A stretch of 64,000 nt of DNA from Hirudinaria manillensis. Lineage: Eukaryota > Annelida > Clitellata > Hirudinida > Hirudinidae. Numbering within the stretch: position 1 is the stretch's first letter; the number at the start of each line of letters is the position of its first letter. The position numbers were made by a program, and so were the translations under genes. Positions 24,371 to 39,300 of this stretch are shown piece by piece. The notes below the pieces were generated by a model, which saw only the letters and a list, made by a program, of their open reading frames with translations, was not told the origin of the DNA and made no database searches. The stretch is from the NCBI GenBank assembly GCA_034509925.1, contig JAVTLF010000016.1, positions 62,001 to 126,000 of the forward strand, written 5' to 3'.

Positions 24371-27300
24371 TCATTTCGATATTTTGCCATTCTTCATATT
24401 CTGGTTGCTGTTGTCGTCAGAATAAATATTGTTATTGTTGTTGTTGTTGTGGTTGTGGTCGCCGTTGTGACTGGAATTGTCTATGACGACGCATACGAAG
24501 GCCTCTTGGCTGTCGTATTTCAACTTGGTCTTGTCGAGCATGGTTCTCAAAGATGCCTAGGATGGAATGAAGGAAGGAAGGATTTTCCGTTGAAAGATGG
24601 ATGCCAAAACTGTGGAGGCGAAATATAAAAAAAAAGTCACCTGCACATTAGTTAGACGGAGACTGACAGAATCTCTGATGCAGCGTCCATTCAGGATTTT
24701 GAGGCACTGAAAATAAAAATAAAAATTTAAAAAAAAAAAGAACATATTCCAGTCAGTTCGGACGTACATCAACTTGAAGGAAGGAAGAAGAAAGTAACCT
24801 GAATGGTTGACGCATCGAGTCTCAAAATCCCTTCCATGTCGAACTCAATGCACTTCAGTTGATCGTCTGAAAAGACAGGAAAGTCATTAATAAAAGTCGC
24901 TGAAAGGTTTTTTATTCCCATTTTAACCTTTTGTTTTGATGTCCAAAAAGAAATCGGTGAGCGCGTCGGCGGACCAGAATTCAAGTTGAGAATGTTTTTG
25001 GAGGAGGGAAATTTTTAATATGCCATCACTCTTCTTGCTCTGCAACAGTTTTCACAATTCAGCATTTAAAAATAAAGATAGCTTTTAAGTGAGTCTTTAT
25101 AAATTATATTGTATATGTTGTTGATAATCGAATATAAAATTCCTATTCTCAATAATAGTGCTTCAATACTTATATTAAATATTTTCTCGACATAATTCTC
25201 AAAAAATAATTACGTCTAAATTATAAATAGAATATTTTAGAAAAAATATTTTGCAGAAAATAATGTTAACCGTCATTTTGAGTTTAATTAAGTGAAACAG
25301 ACTGATGACGGATTGGATTGCCACCCCGAAGAAAACTCCAAACTTCAGTGAAAACAAAAAATTATTAAGAATTTCCACGGAATTAAAAACTTAAATAAAC
25401 AATATTTGCTAAAATCGTTAATAATAAACATTATTATTGTTATTATATTATTTGTATAAATTTGTGTTAGCATTAATTATATGAAGAAAATGATTCTATA
25501 ATAGTATTGATGTTTGCTGAATATTTCTCACCTCAATTCCTATTGCGAGTGACATTATGAAAGTCACAAGGTAAGGAATTATTTCAATTTCTGGAAAATT
25601 TTGTAATAGATTGTACTAAAAGTGGATTAGAAATTCAAATTTACGTCCGCGGATGAAATATGACACTAATAAAGCCATTATTAGCGATAACGTTGCATAA
25701 AAAAGCACTTTTCGGGAAGTTGTCAGCTTCCTTTGATTAAAAATTCAGAAAAATTTGTTTTATGATCTCATTTGTTATTTCAGATTTATTCTTGCATCTC
25801 AGGAGTGACTAATGGGGGACTCTGAATTGCAGGATTGCAGAATGACTGCAAAAATAAAAAAACGTGCGGTTAAAAAAAGGGTCTTAACATTGTAAGGCTA
25901 GATATGAAGACGAGAAAGTTATAAAAGAAAATTTTACAATTGATGCAAAAGAATAATGAATATATTTCTCAACAGAATTTTAATTTTTTTTACAAAAGTT
26001 GAGTAAAAGGAATTTAAAAATGAATTTTTGATTTTTATTGAATAAAATGAGAAAATATTAACTGGAAAAGTTTTCCAATAAATTTTTTAAGTGGCTGAAA
26101 ATGTTGGATGCAAAGGGCATTTGGAAGGAATATTTAAAAAAAAACAACTAAAACTTTCTGTTTTAATTTCACGAGTCACTTAAATCTGAATTTCAAATGA
26201 AAATCTGCCTCAAAGTTGTTTTGAAATAAGTTTATTCTTTTAAAATTAATATTGCCTGCCTAGTTGAAATTTTGTCACATTTGTCACTTGGCCAAAAGCT
26301 TAATAATTACGCTTTGAATCGTTGTTGTCATCGTCGTCGTCGTTGTTGTCGTCGTTCTTATTGCGAGGCCCAACAGAGCATTCTTGGACCAATTCCATAA
26401 ACCTAGTTCTGCATTGATTCCTTTGAAAGGCTTCAACCTATTTTATATCATAAAAATAATAATAATAATAACAACATAATAAGCTGTCGAGCAAATAATT
26501 TATTATTGCAATTTCTTATTTCTTGTTAAGGATTGATTTAAAGCCATTTGACATTCTTGTCGTTTTCTTTTGTCTACTTTGAATGCAGATAAAAGTTCCA
26601 TGAAGTACTGACAAGTTCATAAATACCGGTTGAGGCCAGATTGGACTACTCGAAGTTGGATGTTTGTTTTAAAGCCACAAAATTGATTTAGAACTTTTTA
26701 CGATTTGGTGCAAGAAAGTGGAGAACTGAATCCATCCAGAAGTCTTAGTTTTAATTATTTCTAAAAAAAACTCACTATAAATATTTTCTGTAACTAGTGA
26801 TTAGTGATTCGTAACCAGTGATAATTTAATAATTTGTTTTATAAATAAAGTTTTTCAATTGTTCGTTGGTGTTTTGCTAACATTTTAAATTAAACTATAA
26901 CCTTTGTTTGATTTTACAGTATGTAGAAGGACCTTAGATTGATTGTTTTGATTTGCGCCGATACCCATAATCAGTGCATACTTTGCATGAAGATCAGAAT
27001 AGTATTACACTGAATAACATCATAATGACAAAATCAATAATATAAATATTATGTTAAACTGATACATCTATAAGTATTAATAATATAATAAACAGTTATT
27101 AATAACTCACAATCATAATAATATAAATTACGTTAATATTAATACTACTGCATGTACAATCAATGCAAAAGTTCCAAATACTCACTGTTTATAACCCAAG
27201 TGATTCCAAACTTGTGGAACGTACAAACATCAATGGCTCCCATCATGATGGTGGCAGCCATGGCGCAGACAGGAATGTAATAGAACAACGGATAGACCAG

Positions 27301-30300
27301 GTAGAGGGCACCTATGACTATGGATGCTGAAACAATTTGAACATTTACTTTTGATTCATTTCGTAAATGATTACGCAATGGATAAATACCACAACTAGTT
27401 ATCGAAATAAAATAATAATAATTAATATAATAATTAATAATAATAATAAAATAACGTTAGTAATCTAACTGATAATAACTAACTAATCGTTAATACGTTA
27501 TTATTTAATCTGTTGTCTTCGTCGTCGTCGTTGTTGTTGTTCTGACATGATATTTTTGATGTGGAAAATTCTGACTTTAATTTGAAAGACAATGTAACTA
27601 GAGGCTGTCCTCCTCACCTGACAGAATTCCACCTGCTGGTGTCTGAACGCCGGCATTGAAATTTATTCCAGTCCTATTTGAACGATGAAGGATGTATTCA
27701 TCAATATTCAATTTACAATTGAATAAAGGTTTATAAAGGGGATTGATTTAATTTTTAAAAAGTCTCGTATTATAATTTATTTATTAACAATTCACTGGCG
27801 ATTAATATTGCCCTGATTAATGCTTTAGTTATATTATATTTCAAGTTGTTGAATGCGGTTCATGTACCTCAGAAAGGCTCCAGTGATTGGATGACCCCTC
27901 AGCAAAGATGTCAATAGGTTACTGACTCCTGCGATGAAATTTTGTGAATTTTATTTATTTTTAGATTATATTTACTTGACTACAATAATTTATATTACTA
28001 ACCTAAATAATTTATATTTAATAATATATATTATTAGTAATTATCACTTTTAACCATTTTTTATTTTAATATTTGTTTAATGCTTGATTCATTGATTGAA
28101 ACATTTCAACCGACCCATTGCAATCAGTTCTTCATCGTAATTGAACTTGTAATTTCCTTTCCGAGCTGAAATGTAAATTGATATTATAATTATATGATAT
28201 ATTATATGATATTATATTATATCGGAAGATCAGTCGTTTGCCTGCTATTTATCAATAAATCAATTAATTAGTAAGACAAATATGTATCAAAACATAATAA
28301 TCATAGCTAAGTGTGTAGGGGCTGACTGCAAACCAAGCCATTAAGAAATTCTGTCAAGATATGAACAGATCTGAACATTTAAATCCGAAATTAATTTCCA
28401 TTTTTGTTTTCAATTTTCACATAATCAATTTATTTATTTATTTGTTTATTTATTTATTTGGTTTACAAATATCGTTTATTCGAAGTTTACAAATTTCTTT
28501 TTTTTTTCTTTTATTAGGAGCACAAATCTCCAAGAGTCCATACTTTATATTTTAAAAAAATGGGTTGTTTTCTTAAATGCAATTTCTTTTGTTCCAACTT
28601 GTCGAAACTTTCAGTTTCATCGGATGGTTTTGTATGATTGCCTGTATTTTTATTTATCTCAACAGACGTGCATTAATCTCCCTCGAAGCGTTTCATTTAA
28701 AAAAAACTGTCACTCAAGTTTATTGCAGACACCATTATAAGAATTTCATACATGTTTATATTATATGATTTTAAATGCTTTTTTAACTAACAATTATTGA
28801 GGCTTGAAAACAAATAATATATTATTATTATAATTAGTAATTATTATAATTAATTAATATATGAAAAAGAAATTGATACTCTGGACGAGCGCCGACAAGA
28901 ATCCTCAGAGAGGTAGCCCCATCTGCAAACGTTTCGGCCCATTATACCTCTGACGTTCTCCGGGGCCGGGCCACACCCGCTGATCAGGCGGATGTTCTTG
29001 TCGGTCGAGTCTTTGCACACCTGCCTTCCCCCTCTCTCTCTTCGTCCCACAATACGACGCGCATACGAGACCATCGCCACGCCACGCAACCCTCGCTCAC
29101 TACAACTCTCGCGCCCGAAACCGACATCGAACTGCCAGCAGAGCTGAGGTACGCAGCTTAAATAGCTGTAATTAGCGCCGACCTTTCAGGGAGCTATGCC
29201 CGGAGTCTTCCAATTGGTTGAGCTTGGTAAGCTTTCGATTGGATGGATTTGGCCACTTGTACAGCCGCGTGACCTTTCGACTCGGTCGTTGCCTATAAAA
29301 GCCTTCAGCAGCCTTTATACTCGCCTCGAGTAGCGGATCGAGCCGAGAGGTGGTTTTGAGCACTGGTCGGTGGAATGTCCCCGGTTCTCCGTGGGAGACT
29401 ACCTGGCGTCCCTCTTTGACCATATCCACTGCGACGCCGCCTCAGCAGCCCTGGACATCTTCGCCATGGATTTTGACCTGGCGCTACTGGTTAGGCCGAC
29501 CTCTCGCAGGAACGCGTAGGTAGACCTTCCGATGAGTCCCCTTGCTCCCACCTCTATGGCGAAGAACCAAACCCTGTACCCCTTCTGTCCGAGGTCCATC
29601 GTTAGGTCCAGGTATTTTTCTTCCTTCAGACTGTTGCTGAGATCCATCCTATCCTCCCAGGGCACTGTCAATTCTGCCAGGACGAGTGCATCTGCCTTCG
29701 TTGATGACAGTACAATGTCCGGCCTTTTCCCACTTTCTGCTAGCACCTGGGGATAGTGCCTCAACCCTGCGATATCTGCCGCTATCTCCCAGTCGTTGGC
29801 AATCTCGAGGAGGTGGCTCCTTTTTGACGTACATCTGTTCTTTGCGAACTGGGAGGCGCCCTCTCGTAGGAAGTATGTCGCTCTTTGAGGCATCGATTCT
29901 CTTGCGTTGGCGCTGGAGCAGGCTGTCTTGAGGGCTTCGATTACGGCCAACAGAACCTGATTGTGGCGCCACGTAAAGCGGCCATGCGCCAGGGCGTAGC
30001 TGCACCCAGACAGTACGTGACGGAGTGTCTGTCTTTCTCCGCAAAGCGCGCATTCAGTGTTCTGTGCCAACCTCCATCGTTGTAAGTTGTCGCGCGAGGG
30101 CAGCACGTCGTAGACCGCGCGAACAACAAAGGCCAGCCTGAATGGGGACATGCTCCACATTTCCTGCCACGTTATCGATCTCTGGAGGACTTCTTCCCAC
30201 GTGGTCCATTGCCCTTGTTGGGACTGCTGGACTGCCTTGGCTATTCGATCGCTCTCAATTTCCCTCCTCCTTTCCTGGATCACCATCGCAGCTCTAAGTG

Positions 30301-33300
30301 GAGAGCTCGCCTTTGACCATCTTGTGAAGTGGTTCCAGCCCACGCCGTGACGGTCGCTTTGCACCGGACCTCTTATTTCTTCGAACTTTAGGGCTTCTTC
30401 CGACTTGGTGATCTCCTCCTGGGCCTTGAACTTTCTTCCTGATCTCAGCAGCGGCGCAACTTCCCGGATTGATGTATCCGAGGAGTTGTTCATCATCAGC
30501 TGCGTTCGGATCTTTCCAATCTTGTATTCTTCGACGATGGATCGAAGCGGAAGGCGCAGTTTTGCGCTCTTGCTGTAGAGAGCAACCGACGACAGTCCCG
30601 GCGGAAAACCCAGCCATAATCTTACTCTCCGGCTGTAGCTCCTTTCCAACGACTCGACGGAGGACAGGCCGATCTCATAGATGGTGAGAGGCCATAGGAG
30701 TCTTGGAAGCAGAACAAACTGAGACAGCCACACTTTGAATTTTCCTGGCAGGGGGACTTTGTCGATTGCATCCATCCCTTCCTGAGCGAGCCTTTTGATG
30801 GCTTTATCCTGGCATTTGTCGGTCAGGCTTTCATCAAATACCCTACCTAGGCTTTTCACGGGTTCTTCCGCCACCGTTGGTACTCTCTGCCCTGCCACCG
30901 AGAAGACCACATCCTCGCGAATTTTGCCTCTGGTGAGGGCGAGGCTTCTAGATTTCGCGGGCTTGAATGCCATTCTGCACCGCCCAAGCATGTCATTTAG
31001 CCCGTCCAAGGCCCTCTGCATGACCTGTTTCCTATTCGTGACGAGAGTGGTATCATCCATAAAGGCCTTGATTGGTAGCATGGTCAGTCCCTTGCCGATT
31101 CTAGCCTCCGGAATGCTCGGGCCAGCTGTACTGAGGATGACCTGCATAGCCAGCACGAAAAGGGCGGGCGAAATGGCACAACCCATGGCGATACCCACTT
31201 GCAACCGAACCCAGTCCGTAGTGAACTGTCCTGTCGTGAACCTCATCTCGAACCCATCGAAGTAATCTTGGAGGATTCTGATCACGTGGTCCGGCACGTG
31301 GTGACTCTCCAACGCGTCCCAGATGAGCCGATGCGGTACGGATCCATAGGCGTTGGCCAGGTCCAGCCAGACGACGTACAGACTGAGGCGGTTGCTTTTG
31401 GCCTGCTGAATTGCCTCCCACAACATGGTGGTGTGTTCTATACACCCTGGGACGCCGGGGACCCCTCCTTTCTGCACTGAGGCATTGACGTACTGATTTG
31501 CCATCACGAAGTGCATGAGCCTCTGGGCCATGATGGCGAAGAATATCTTTCCTTCCACGTTCAGCAGCGAAATCGGCCTGAATTGGTTGAGGCTGCTGGA
31601 GTTCTTCTCCTTGGGGATGAAAATGCCCTCGGCCCTCTTCCATTCGTCACTCACGGTACCCGATCTCCATGCCTCCTCGATGAACCCGTGGAGAAGCCTA
31701 ATGACGTTGGGGCACCTTTTGTATACCAGGTAGGGGATTCCGTTGGCTCCTGGTGCTGAGCGATTCCTTGCCTTTCGCACAATGGCCCTGATGTCTTCAA
31801 GGGACGGCGTTGTTAGGTCGAACGCGCTGACAGGCTGAGGGACCGACGGGATGTCTGATCTCTCTTCCAATGGGCTGCTGCGGTGGGCGTCGCTGTACGT
31901 TCGGATGAGGTGGTCCTCCAGCACGGTCTGCTCCACGCTGAGAGTCCCTGACTTGGGTGGGTCGAGCAATGATTTCCCGTATTTGTAAGGGTCCTTGAAG
32001 AAACTCGCTCTTGCTCTGCGTTTTTCGTACTTTTTCTGCCTGACCTTTTCCGCCCGCCGAACAGCAGCCGCCCGTTTCTTCACCTCACCCCACAGGACGG
32101 AGAGGCCTTCTTTTTCTGCATCGTTGGCCCGCTTCCACCGGCGTTGCAGCGCCTTCTTCTCCTTCCTCAGCTGCTGAAGTTCTCGCTGGCGTTTGTTCTG
32201 GACGTTCCCGGCCTGGTCACGGCAACAGATGGCCTTGGGCCCGAACTTTTCCATGCAAGTCTCGAATACGACATCCGTAAAGGCTTTCATTGAGCTTTCT
32301 GTCTTCAGGAGCTTCTTCAGCTTTCGTAGCAGGACCTTCTCTAGTTCTTGCCATGCCACTTTCTCTTTGGTTGTGGGGAACTTGATCCTTGGTCTTGGCA
32401 GGTTGGAGTCCGGAGGTGAACTCGAAACACACACGGGACTGTGGTATGCGTCCGGCCCGGTGACGTTCGACGATTTACCCACCAGCGTGGAAGCGGCAGT
32501 ACGTTGTTCAGACTCCACGGCACAACCCATCTTGCTCCTGTGGATCTTCATTCCTCTACTTGTGGGGAAGGTCCTTCCGCAGCAACACCTGCAATCTGTA
32601 CTGGCATTATCCGAGGCATGTCCTGAATCGAGAGTCCGTTGTGAAGCGTAGTCGTAATCCTTGTTGACGTTGGTGGACTCGTCATTCTCCCCCTCCTTTC
32701 GGCTGGAGTCCTGGGGGCATGTTCTCGTTGTTCGGGGTGTAGCAGTAAATTTGTCACGCGGGGTTGCTAGCCCGGGAGCGTGGACCTCGTCTTTCCGAGA
32801 TGTCACCCGTCTTTCCAGGTTGTCACCAGTCTTCCCTGGTTGCCCCTCGGTCTGTTCCCGAGCGTCAAATGCCATGTGCATCGGTGTAGAAATTGATACT
32901 CTGGACGAGCGCCGACAAGAATCCTCAGAGAGGTAGCCCCATCTGCAAACGTTTCGGCCCATTATACCTCTGACGTTCTCCGGGGCCGGGCCACACCCGC
33001 TGATCAGGCGGATGTTCTTGTCGGTCGAGTCTTTGCACACCTGCCTTCCCCCTCTCTCTCTTCGTCCCACAATACGACGCGCATACGAGACCATCGCCAC
33101 GCCACGCAACCCTCGCTCACTACAACTCTCGCGCCCGAAACCGACATCGAACTGCCAGCAGAGCTGAGGTACGCAGCTTAAATAGCTGTAATTAGCGCCG
33201 ACCTTTCAGGGAGCTATGCCCGGAGTCTTCCAATTGGTTGAGCTTGGTAAGCTTTCGATTGGATGGATTTGGCCACTTGTACAGCCGCGTGACCTTTCGA

Positions 33301-36300
33301 CTCGGTCGTTGCCTATAAAAGCCTTCAGCAGCCTTTATACTCGCCTCGAGTAGCGGATCGAGCCGAGAGGTGGTTTTGAGCACTGGTCGGTGGAATGTCC
33401 CCGGTTCTCCGTGGGAGACTACCTGGCGTCCCTCTTTGACCATATCCACTGCGACGCCGCCTCAGCAGCCCTGGACATCTTCGCCATGGATTTTGACCTG
33501 GCGCTACTGGTTAGGCCGACCTCTCGCAGGAACGCGTAGGTAGACCTTCCGATGAGTCCCCTTGCTCCCACCTCTATGGCGAAGAACCAAACCCTGTACC
33601 CCTTCTGTCCGAGGTCCATCGTTAGGTCCAGGTATTTTTCTTCCTTCAGACTGTTGCTGAGATCCATCCTATCCTCCCAGGGCACTGTCAATTCTGCCAG
33701 GACGAGTGCATCTGCCTTCGTTGATGACAGTACAATGTCCGGCCTTTTCCCACTTTCTGCTAGCACCTGGGGATAGTGCCTCAACCCTGCGATATCTGCC
33801 GCTATCTCCCAGTCGTTGGCAATCTCGAGGAGGTGGCTCCTTTTTGACGTACATCTGTTCTTTGCGAACTGGGAGGCGCCCTCTCGTAGGAAGTATGTCG
33901 CTCTTTGAGGCATCGATTCTCTTGCGTTGGCGCTGGAGCAGGCTGTCTTGAGGGCTTCGATTACGGCCAACAGAACCTGATTGTGGCGCCACGTAAAGCG
34001 GCCATGCGCCAGGGCGTAGCTGCACCCAGACAGTACGTGACGGAGTGTCTGTCTTTCTCCGCAAAGCGCGCATTCAGTGTTCTGTGCCAACCTCCATCGT
34101 TGTAAGTTGTCGCGCGAGGGCAGCACGTCGTAGACCGCGCGAACAACAAAGGCCAGCCTGAATGGAGACATGCTCCACATTTCCTGCCACGTTATCGATC
34201 TCTGGAGGACTTCTTCCCACGTGGTCCATTGCCCTTGTTGGGACTGCTGGACTGCCTTGGCTATTCGATCGCTCTCAATTTCCCTCCTCCTTTCCTGGAT
34301 CACCATCGCAGCTCTAAGTGGAGAGCTCGCCTTTGACCATCTTGTGAAGTGGTTCCAGCCCACGCCGTGACGGTCGCTTTGCACCGGACCTCTTATTTCT
34401 TCGAACTTTAGGGCTTCTTCCGACTTGGTGATCTCCTCCTGGGCCTTGAACTTTCTTCCTGATCTCAGCAGCGGCGCAACTTCCCGGATTGATGTATCCG
34501 AGGAGTTGTTCATCATCAGCTGCGTTCGGATCTTTCCAATCTTGTATTCTTCGACGATGGATCGAAGCGGAAGGCGCAGTTTTGCGCTCTTGCTGTAGAG
34601 AGCAACCGACGACAGTCCCGGCGGAAAACCCAGCCATAATCTTACTCTCCGGCTGTAGCTCCTTTCCAACGACTCGACGGAGGACAGGCCGATCTCATAG
34701 ATGGTGAGAGGCCATAGGAGTCTTGGAAGCAGAACAAACTGAGACAGCCACACTTTGAATTTTCCTGGCAGGGGGACTTTGTCGATTGCATCCATCCCTT
34801 CCTGAGCGAGCCTTTTGATGGCTTTATCCTGGCATTTGTCGGTCAGGCTTTCATCAAATACCCTACCTAGGCTTTTCACGGGTTCTTCCGCCACCGTTGG
34901 TACTCTCTGCCCTGCCACCGAGAAGACCACATCCTCGCGAATTTTGCCTCTGGTGAGGGCGAGGCTTCTAGATTTCGCGGGCTTGAATGCCATTCTGCAC
35001 CGCCCAAGCATGTCATTTAGCCCGTCCAAGGCCCTCTGCATGACCTGTTTCCTATTCGTGACGAGAGTGGTATCATCCATAAAGGCCTTGATTGGTAGCA
35101 TGGTCAGTCCCTTGCCGATTCTAGCCTCCGGAATGCTCGGGCCAGCTGTACTGAGGATGACCTGCATAGCCAGCACGAAAAGGGCGGGCGAAATGGCACA
35201 ACCCATGGCGATACCCACTTGCAACCGAACCCAGTCCGTAGTGAACTGTCCTGTCGTGAACCTCATCTCGAACCCATCGAAGTAATCTTGGAGGATTCTG
35301 ATCACGTGGTCCGGCACGTGGTGACTCTCCAACGCGTCCCAGATGAGCCGATGCGGTACGGATCCATAGGCGTTGGCCAGGTCCAGCCAGACGACGTACA
35401 GACTGAGGCGGTTGCTTTTGGCCTGCTGAATTGCCTCCCACAACATGGTGGTGTGTTCTATACACCCTGGGACGCCGGGGACCCCTCCTTTCTGCACTGA
35501 GGCATTGACGTACTGATTTGCCATCACGAAGTGCATGAGCCTCTGGGCCATGATGGCGAAGAATATCTTTCCTTCCACGTTCAGCAGCGAAATCGGCCTG
35601 AATTGGTTGAGGCTGCTGGAGTTCTTCTCCTTGGGGATGAAAATGCCCTCGGCCCTCTTCCATTCGTCACTCACGGTACCCGATCTCCATGCCTCCTCGA
35701 TGAACCCGTGGAGAAGCCTAATGACGTTGGGGCACCTTTTGTATACCAGGTAGGGGATTCCGTTGGCTCCTGGTGCTGAGCGATTCCTTGCCTTTCGCAC
35801 AATGGCCCTGATGTCTTCAAGGGACGGCGTTGTTAGGTCGAACGCGCTGACAGGCTGAGGGACCGACGGGATGTCTGATCTCTCTTCCAATGGGCTGCTG
35901 CGGTGGGCGTCGCTGTACGTTCGGATGAGGTGGTCCTCCAGCACGGTCTGCTCCACGCTGAGAGTCCCTGACTTGGGTGGGTCGAGCAATGATTTCCCGT
36001 ATTTGTAAGGGTCCTTGAAGAAACTCGCTCTTGCTCTGCGTTTTTCGTACTTTTTCTGCCTGACCTTTTCCGCCCGCCGAACAGCAGCCGCCCGTTTCTT
36101 CACCTCACCCCACAGGACGGAGAGGCCTTCTTTTTCTGCATCGTTGGCCCGCTTCCACCGGCGTTGCAGCGCCTTCTTCTCCTTCCTCAGCTGCTGAAGT
36201 TCTCGCTGGCGTTTGTTCTGGACGTTCCCGGCCTGGTCACGGCAACAGATGGCCTTGGGCCCGAACTTTTCCATGCAAGTCTCGAATACGACATCCGTAA

Positions 36301-39300
36301 AGGCTTTCATTGAGCTTTCTGTCTTCAGGAGCTTCTTCAGCTTTCGTAGCAGGACCTTCTCTAGTTCTTGCCATGCCACTTTCTCTTTGGTTGTGGGGAA
36401 CTTGATCCTTGGTCTTGGCAGGTTGGAGTCCGGAGGTGAACTCGAAACACACACGGGACTGTGGTATGCGTCCGGCCCGGTGACGTTCGACGATTTACCC
36501 ACCAGCGTGGAAGCGGCAGTACGTTGTTCAGACTCCACGGCACAACCCATCTTGCTCCTGTGGATCTTCATTCCTCTACTTGTGGGGAAGGTCCTTCCGC
36601 AGCAACACCTGCAATCTGTACTGGCATTATCCGAGGCATGTCCTGAATCGAGAGTCCGTTGTGAAGCGTAGTCGTAATCCTTGTTGACGTTGGTGGACTC
36701 GTCATTCTCCCCCTCCTTTCGGCTGGAGTCCTGGGGGCATGTTCTCGTTGTTCGGGGTGTAGCAGTAAATTTGTCACGCGGGGTTGCTAGCCCGGGAGCG
36801 TGGACCTCGTCTTTCCGAGATGTCACCCGTCTTTCCAGGTTGTCACCAGTCTTCCCTGGTTGCCCCTCGGTCTGTTCCCGAGCGTCAAATGCCATGTGCA
36901 TCGGTGTAGAAATTGATACTCTGGACGAGCGCCGACAAGAATCCTCAGAGAGGTAGCCCCATCTGCAAACGTTTCGGCCCATTATACCTCTGACGTTCTC
37001 CGGGGCCGGGCCACACCCGCTGATCAGGCGGATGTTCTTGTCGGTCGAGTCTTTGCACACCTGCCTTCCCCCTCTCTCTCTTCGTCCCACAATACGACGC
37101 GCATACGAGACCATCGCCACGCCACGCAACCCTCGCTCACTACAACTCTCGCGCCCGAAACCGACATCGAACTGCCAGCAGAGCTGAGGTACGCAGCTTA
37201 AATAGCTGTAATTAGCGCCGACCTTTCAGGGAGCTATGCCCGGAGTCTTCCAATTGGTTGAGCTTGGTAAGCTTTCGATTGGATGGATTTGGCCACTTGT
37301 ACAGCCGCGTGACCTTTCGACTCGGTCGTTGCCTATAAAAGCCTTCAGCAGCCTTTATACTCGCCTCGAGTAGCGGATCGAGCCGAGAGGTGGTTTTGAG
37401 CACTGGTCGGTGGAATGTCCCCGGTTCTCCGTGGGAGACTACCTGGCGTCCCTCTTTGACCATATCCACTGCGACGCCGCCTCAGCAGCCCTGGACATCT
37501 TCGCCATGGATTTTGACCTGGCGCTACTGGTTAGGCCGACCTCTCGCAGGAACGCGTAGGTAGACCTTCCGATGAGTCCCCTTGCTCCCACCTCTATGGC
37601 GAAGAACCAAACCCTGTACCCCTTCTGTCCGAGGTCCATCGTTAGGTCCAGGTATTTTTCTTCCTTCAGACTGTTGCTGAGATCCATCCTATCCTCCCAG
37701 GGCACTGTCAATTCTGCCAGGACGAGTGCATCTGCCTTCGTTGATGACAGTACAATGTCCGGCCTTTTCCCACTTTCTGCTAGCACCTGGGGATAGTGCC
37801 TCAACCCTGCGATATCTGCCGCTATCTCCCAGTCGTTGGCAATCTCGAGGAGGTGGCTCCTTTTTGACGTACATCTGTTCTTTGCGAACTGGGAGGCGCC
37901 CTCTCGTAGGAAGTATGTCGCTCTTTGAGGCATCGATTCTCTTGCGTTGGCGCTGGAGCAGGCTGTCTTGAGGGCTTCGATTACGGCCAACAGAACCTGA
38001 TTGTGGCGCCACGTAAAGCGGCCATGCGCCAGGGCGTAGCTGCACCCAGACAGTACGTGACGGAGTGTCTGTCTTTCTCCGCAAAGCGCGCATTCAGTGT
38101 TCTGTGCCAACCTCCATCGTTGTAAGTTGTCGCGCGAGGGCAGCACGTCGTAGACCGCGCGAACAACAAAGGCCAGCCTGAATGGGGACATGCTCCACAT
38201 TTCCTGCCACGTTATCGATCTCTGGAGGACTTCTTCCCACGTGGTCCATTGCCCTTGTTGGGACTGCTGGACTGCCTTGGCTATTCGATCGCTCTCAATT
38301 TCCCTCCTCCTTTCCTGGATCACCATCGCAGCTCTAAGTGGAGAGCTCGCCTTTGACCATCTTGTGAAGTGGTTCCAGCCCACGCCGTGACGGTCGCTTT
38401 GCACCGGACCTCTTATTTCTTCGAACTTTAGGGCTTCTTCCGACTTGGTGATCTCCTCCTGGGCCTTGAACTTTCTTCCTGATCTCAGCAGCGGCGCAAC
38501 TTCCCGGATTGATGTATCCGAGGAGTTGTTCATCATCAGCTGCGTTCGGATCTTTCCAATCTTGTATTCTTCGACGATGGATCGAAGCGGAAGGCGCAGT
38601 TTTGCGCTCTTGCTGTAGAGAGCAACCGACGACAGTCCCGGCGGAAAACCCAGCCATAATCTTACTCTCCGGCTGTAGCTCCTTTCCAACGACTCGACGG
38701 AGGACAGGCCGATCTCATAGATGGTGAGAGGCCATAGGAGTCTTGGAAGCAGAACAAACTGAGACAGCCACACTTTGAATTTTCCTGGCAGGGGGACTTT
38801 GTCGATTGCATCCATCCCTTCCTGAGCGAGCCTTTTGATGGCTTTATCCTGGCATTTGTCGGTCAGGCTTTCATCAAATACCCTACCTAGGCTTTTCACG
38901 GGTTCTTCCGCCACCGTTGGTACTCTCTGCCCTGCCACCGAGAAGACCACATCCTCGCGAATTTTGCCTCTGGTGAGGGCGAGGCTTCTAGATTTCGCGG
39001 GCTTGAATGCCATTCTGCACCGCCCAAGCATGTCATTTAGCCCGTCCAAGGCCCTCTGCATGACCTGTTTCCTATTCGTGACGAGAGTGGTATCATCCAT
39101 AAAGGCCTTGATTGGTAGCATGGTCAGTCCCTTGCCGATTCTAGCCTCCGGAATGCTCGGGCCAGCTGTACTGAGGATGACCTGCATAGCCAGCACGAAA
39201 AGGGCGGGCGAAATGGCACAACCCATGGCGATACCCACTTGCAACCGAACCCAGTCCGTAGTGAACTGTCCTGTCGTGAACCTCATCTCGAACCCATCGA

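Noticed and set aside
28850-29089. Separate short gene at the left edge of the array
   Set aside because: It is the element's 3' UTR, identical to the start of the fused ORFs, and it runs into host DNA after 28868.
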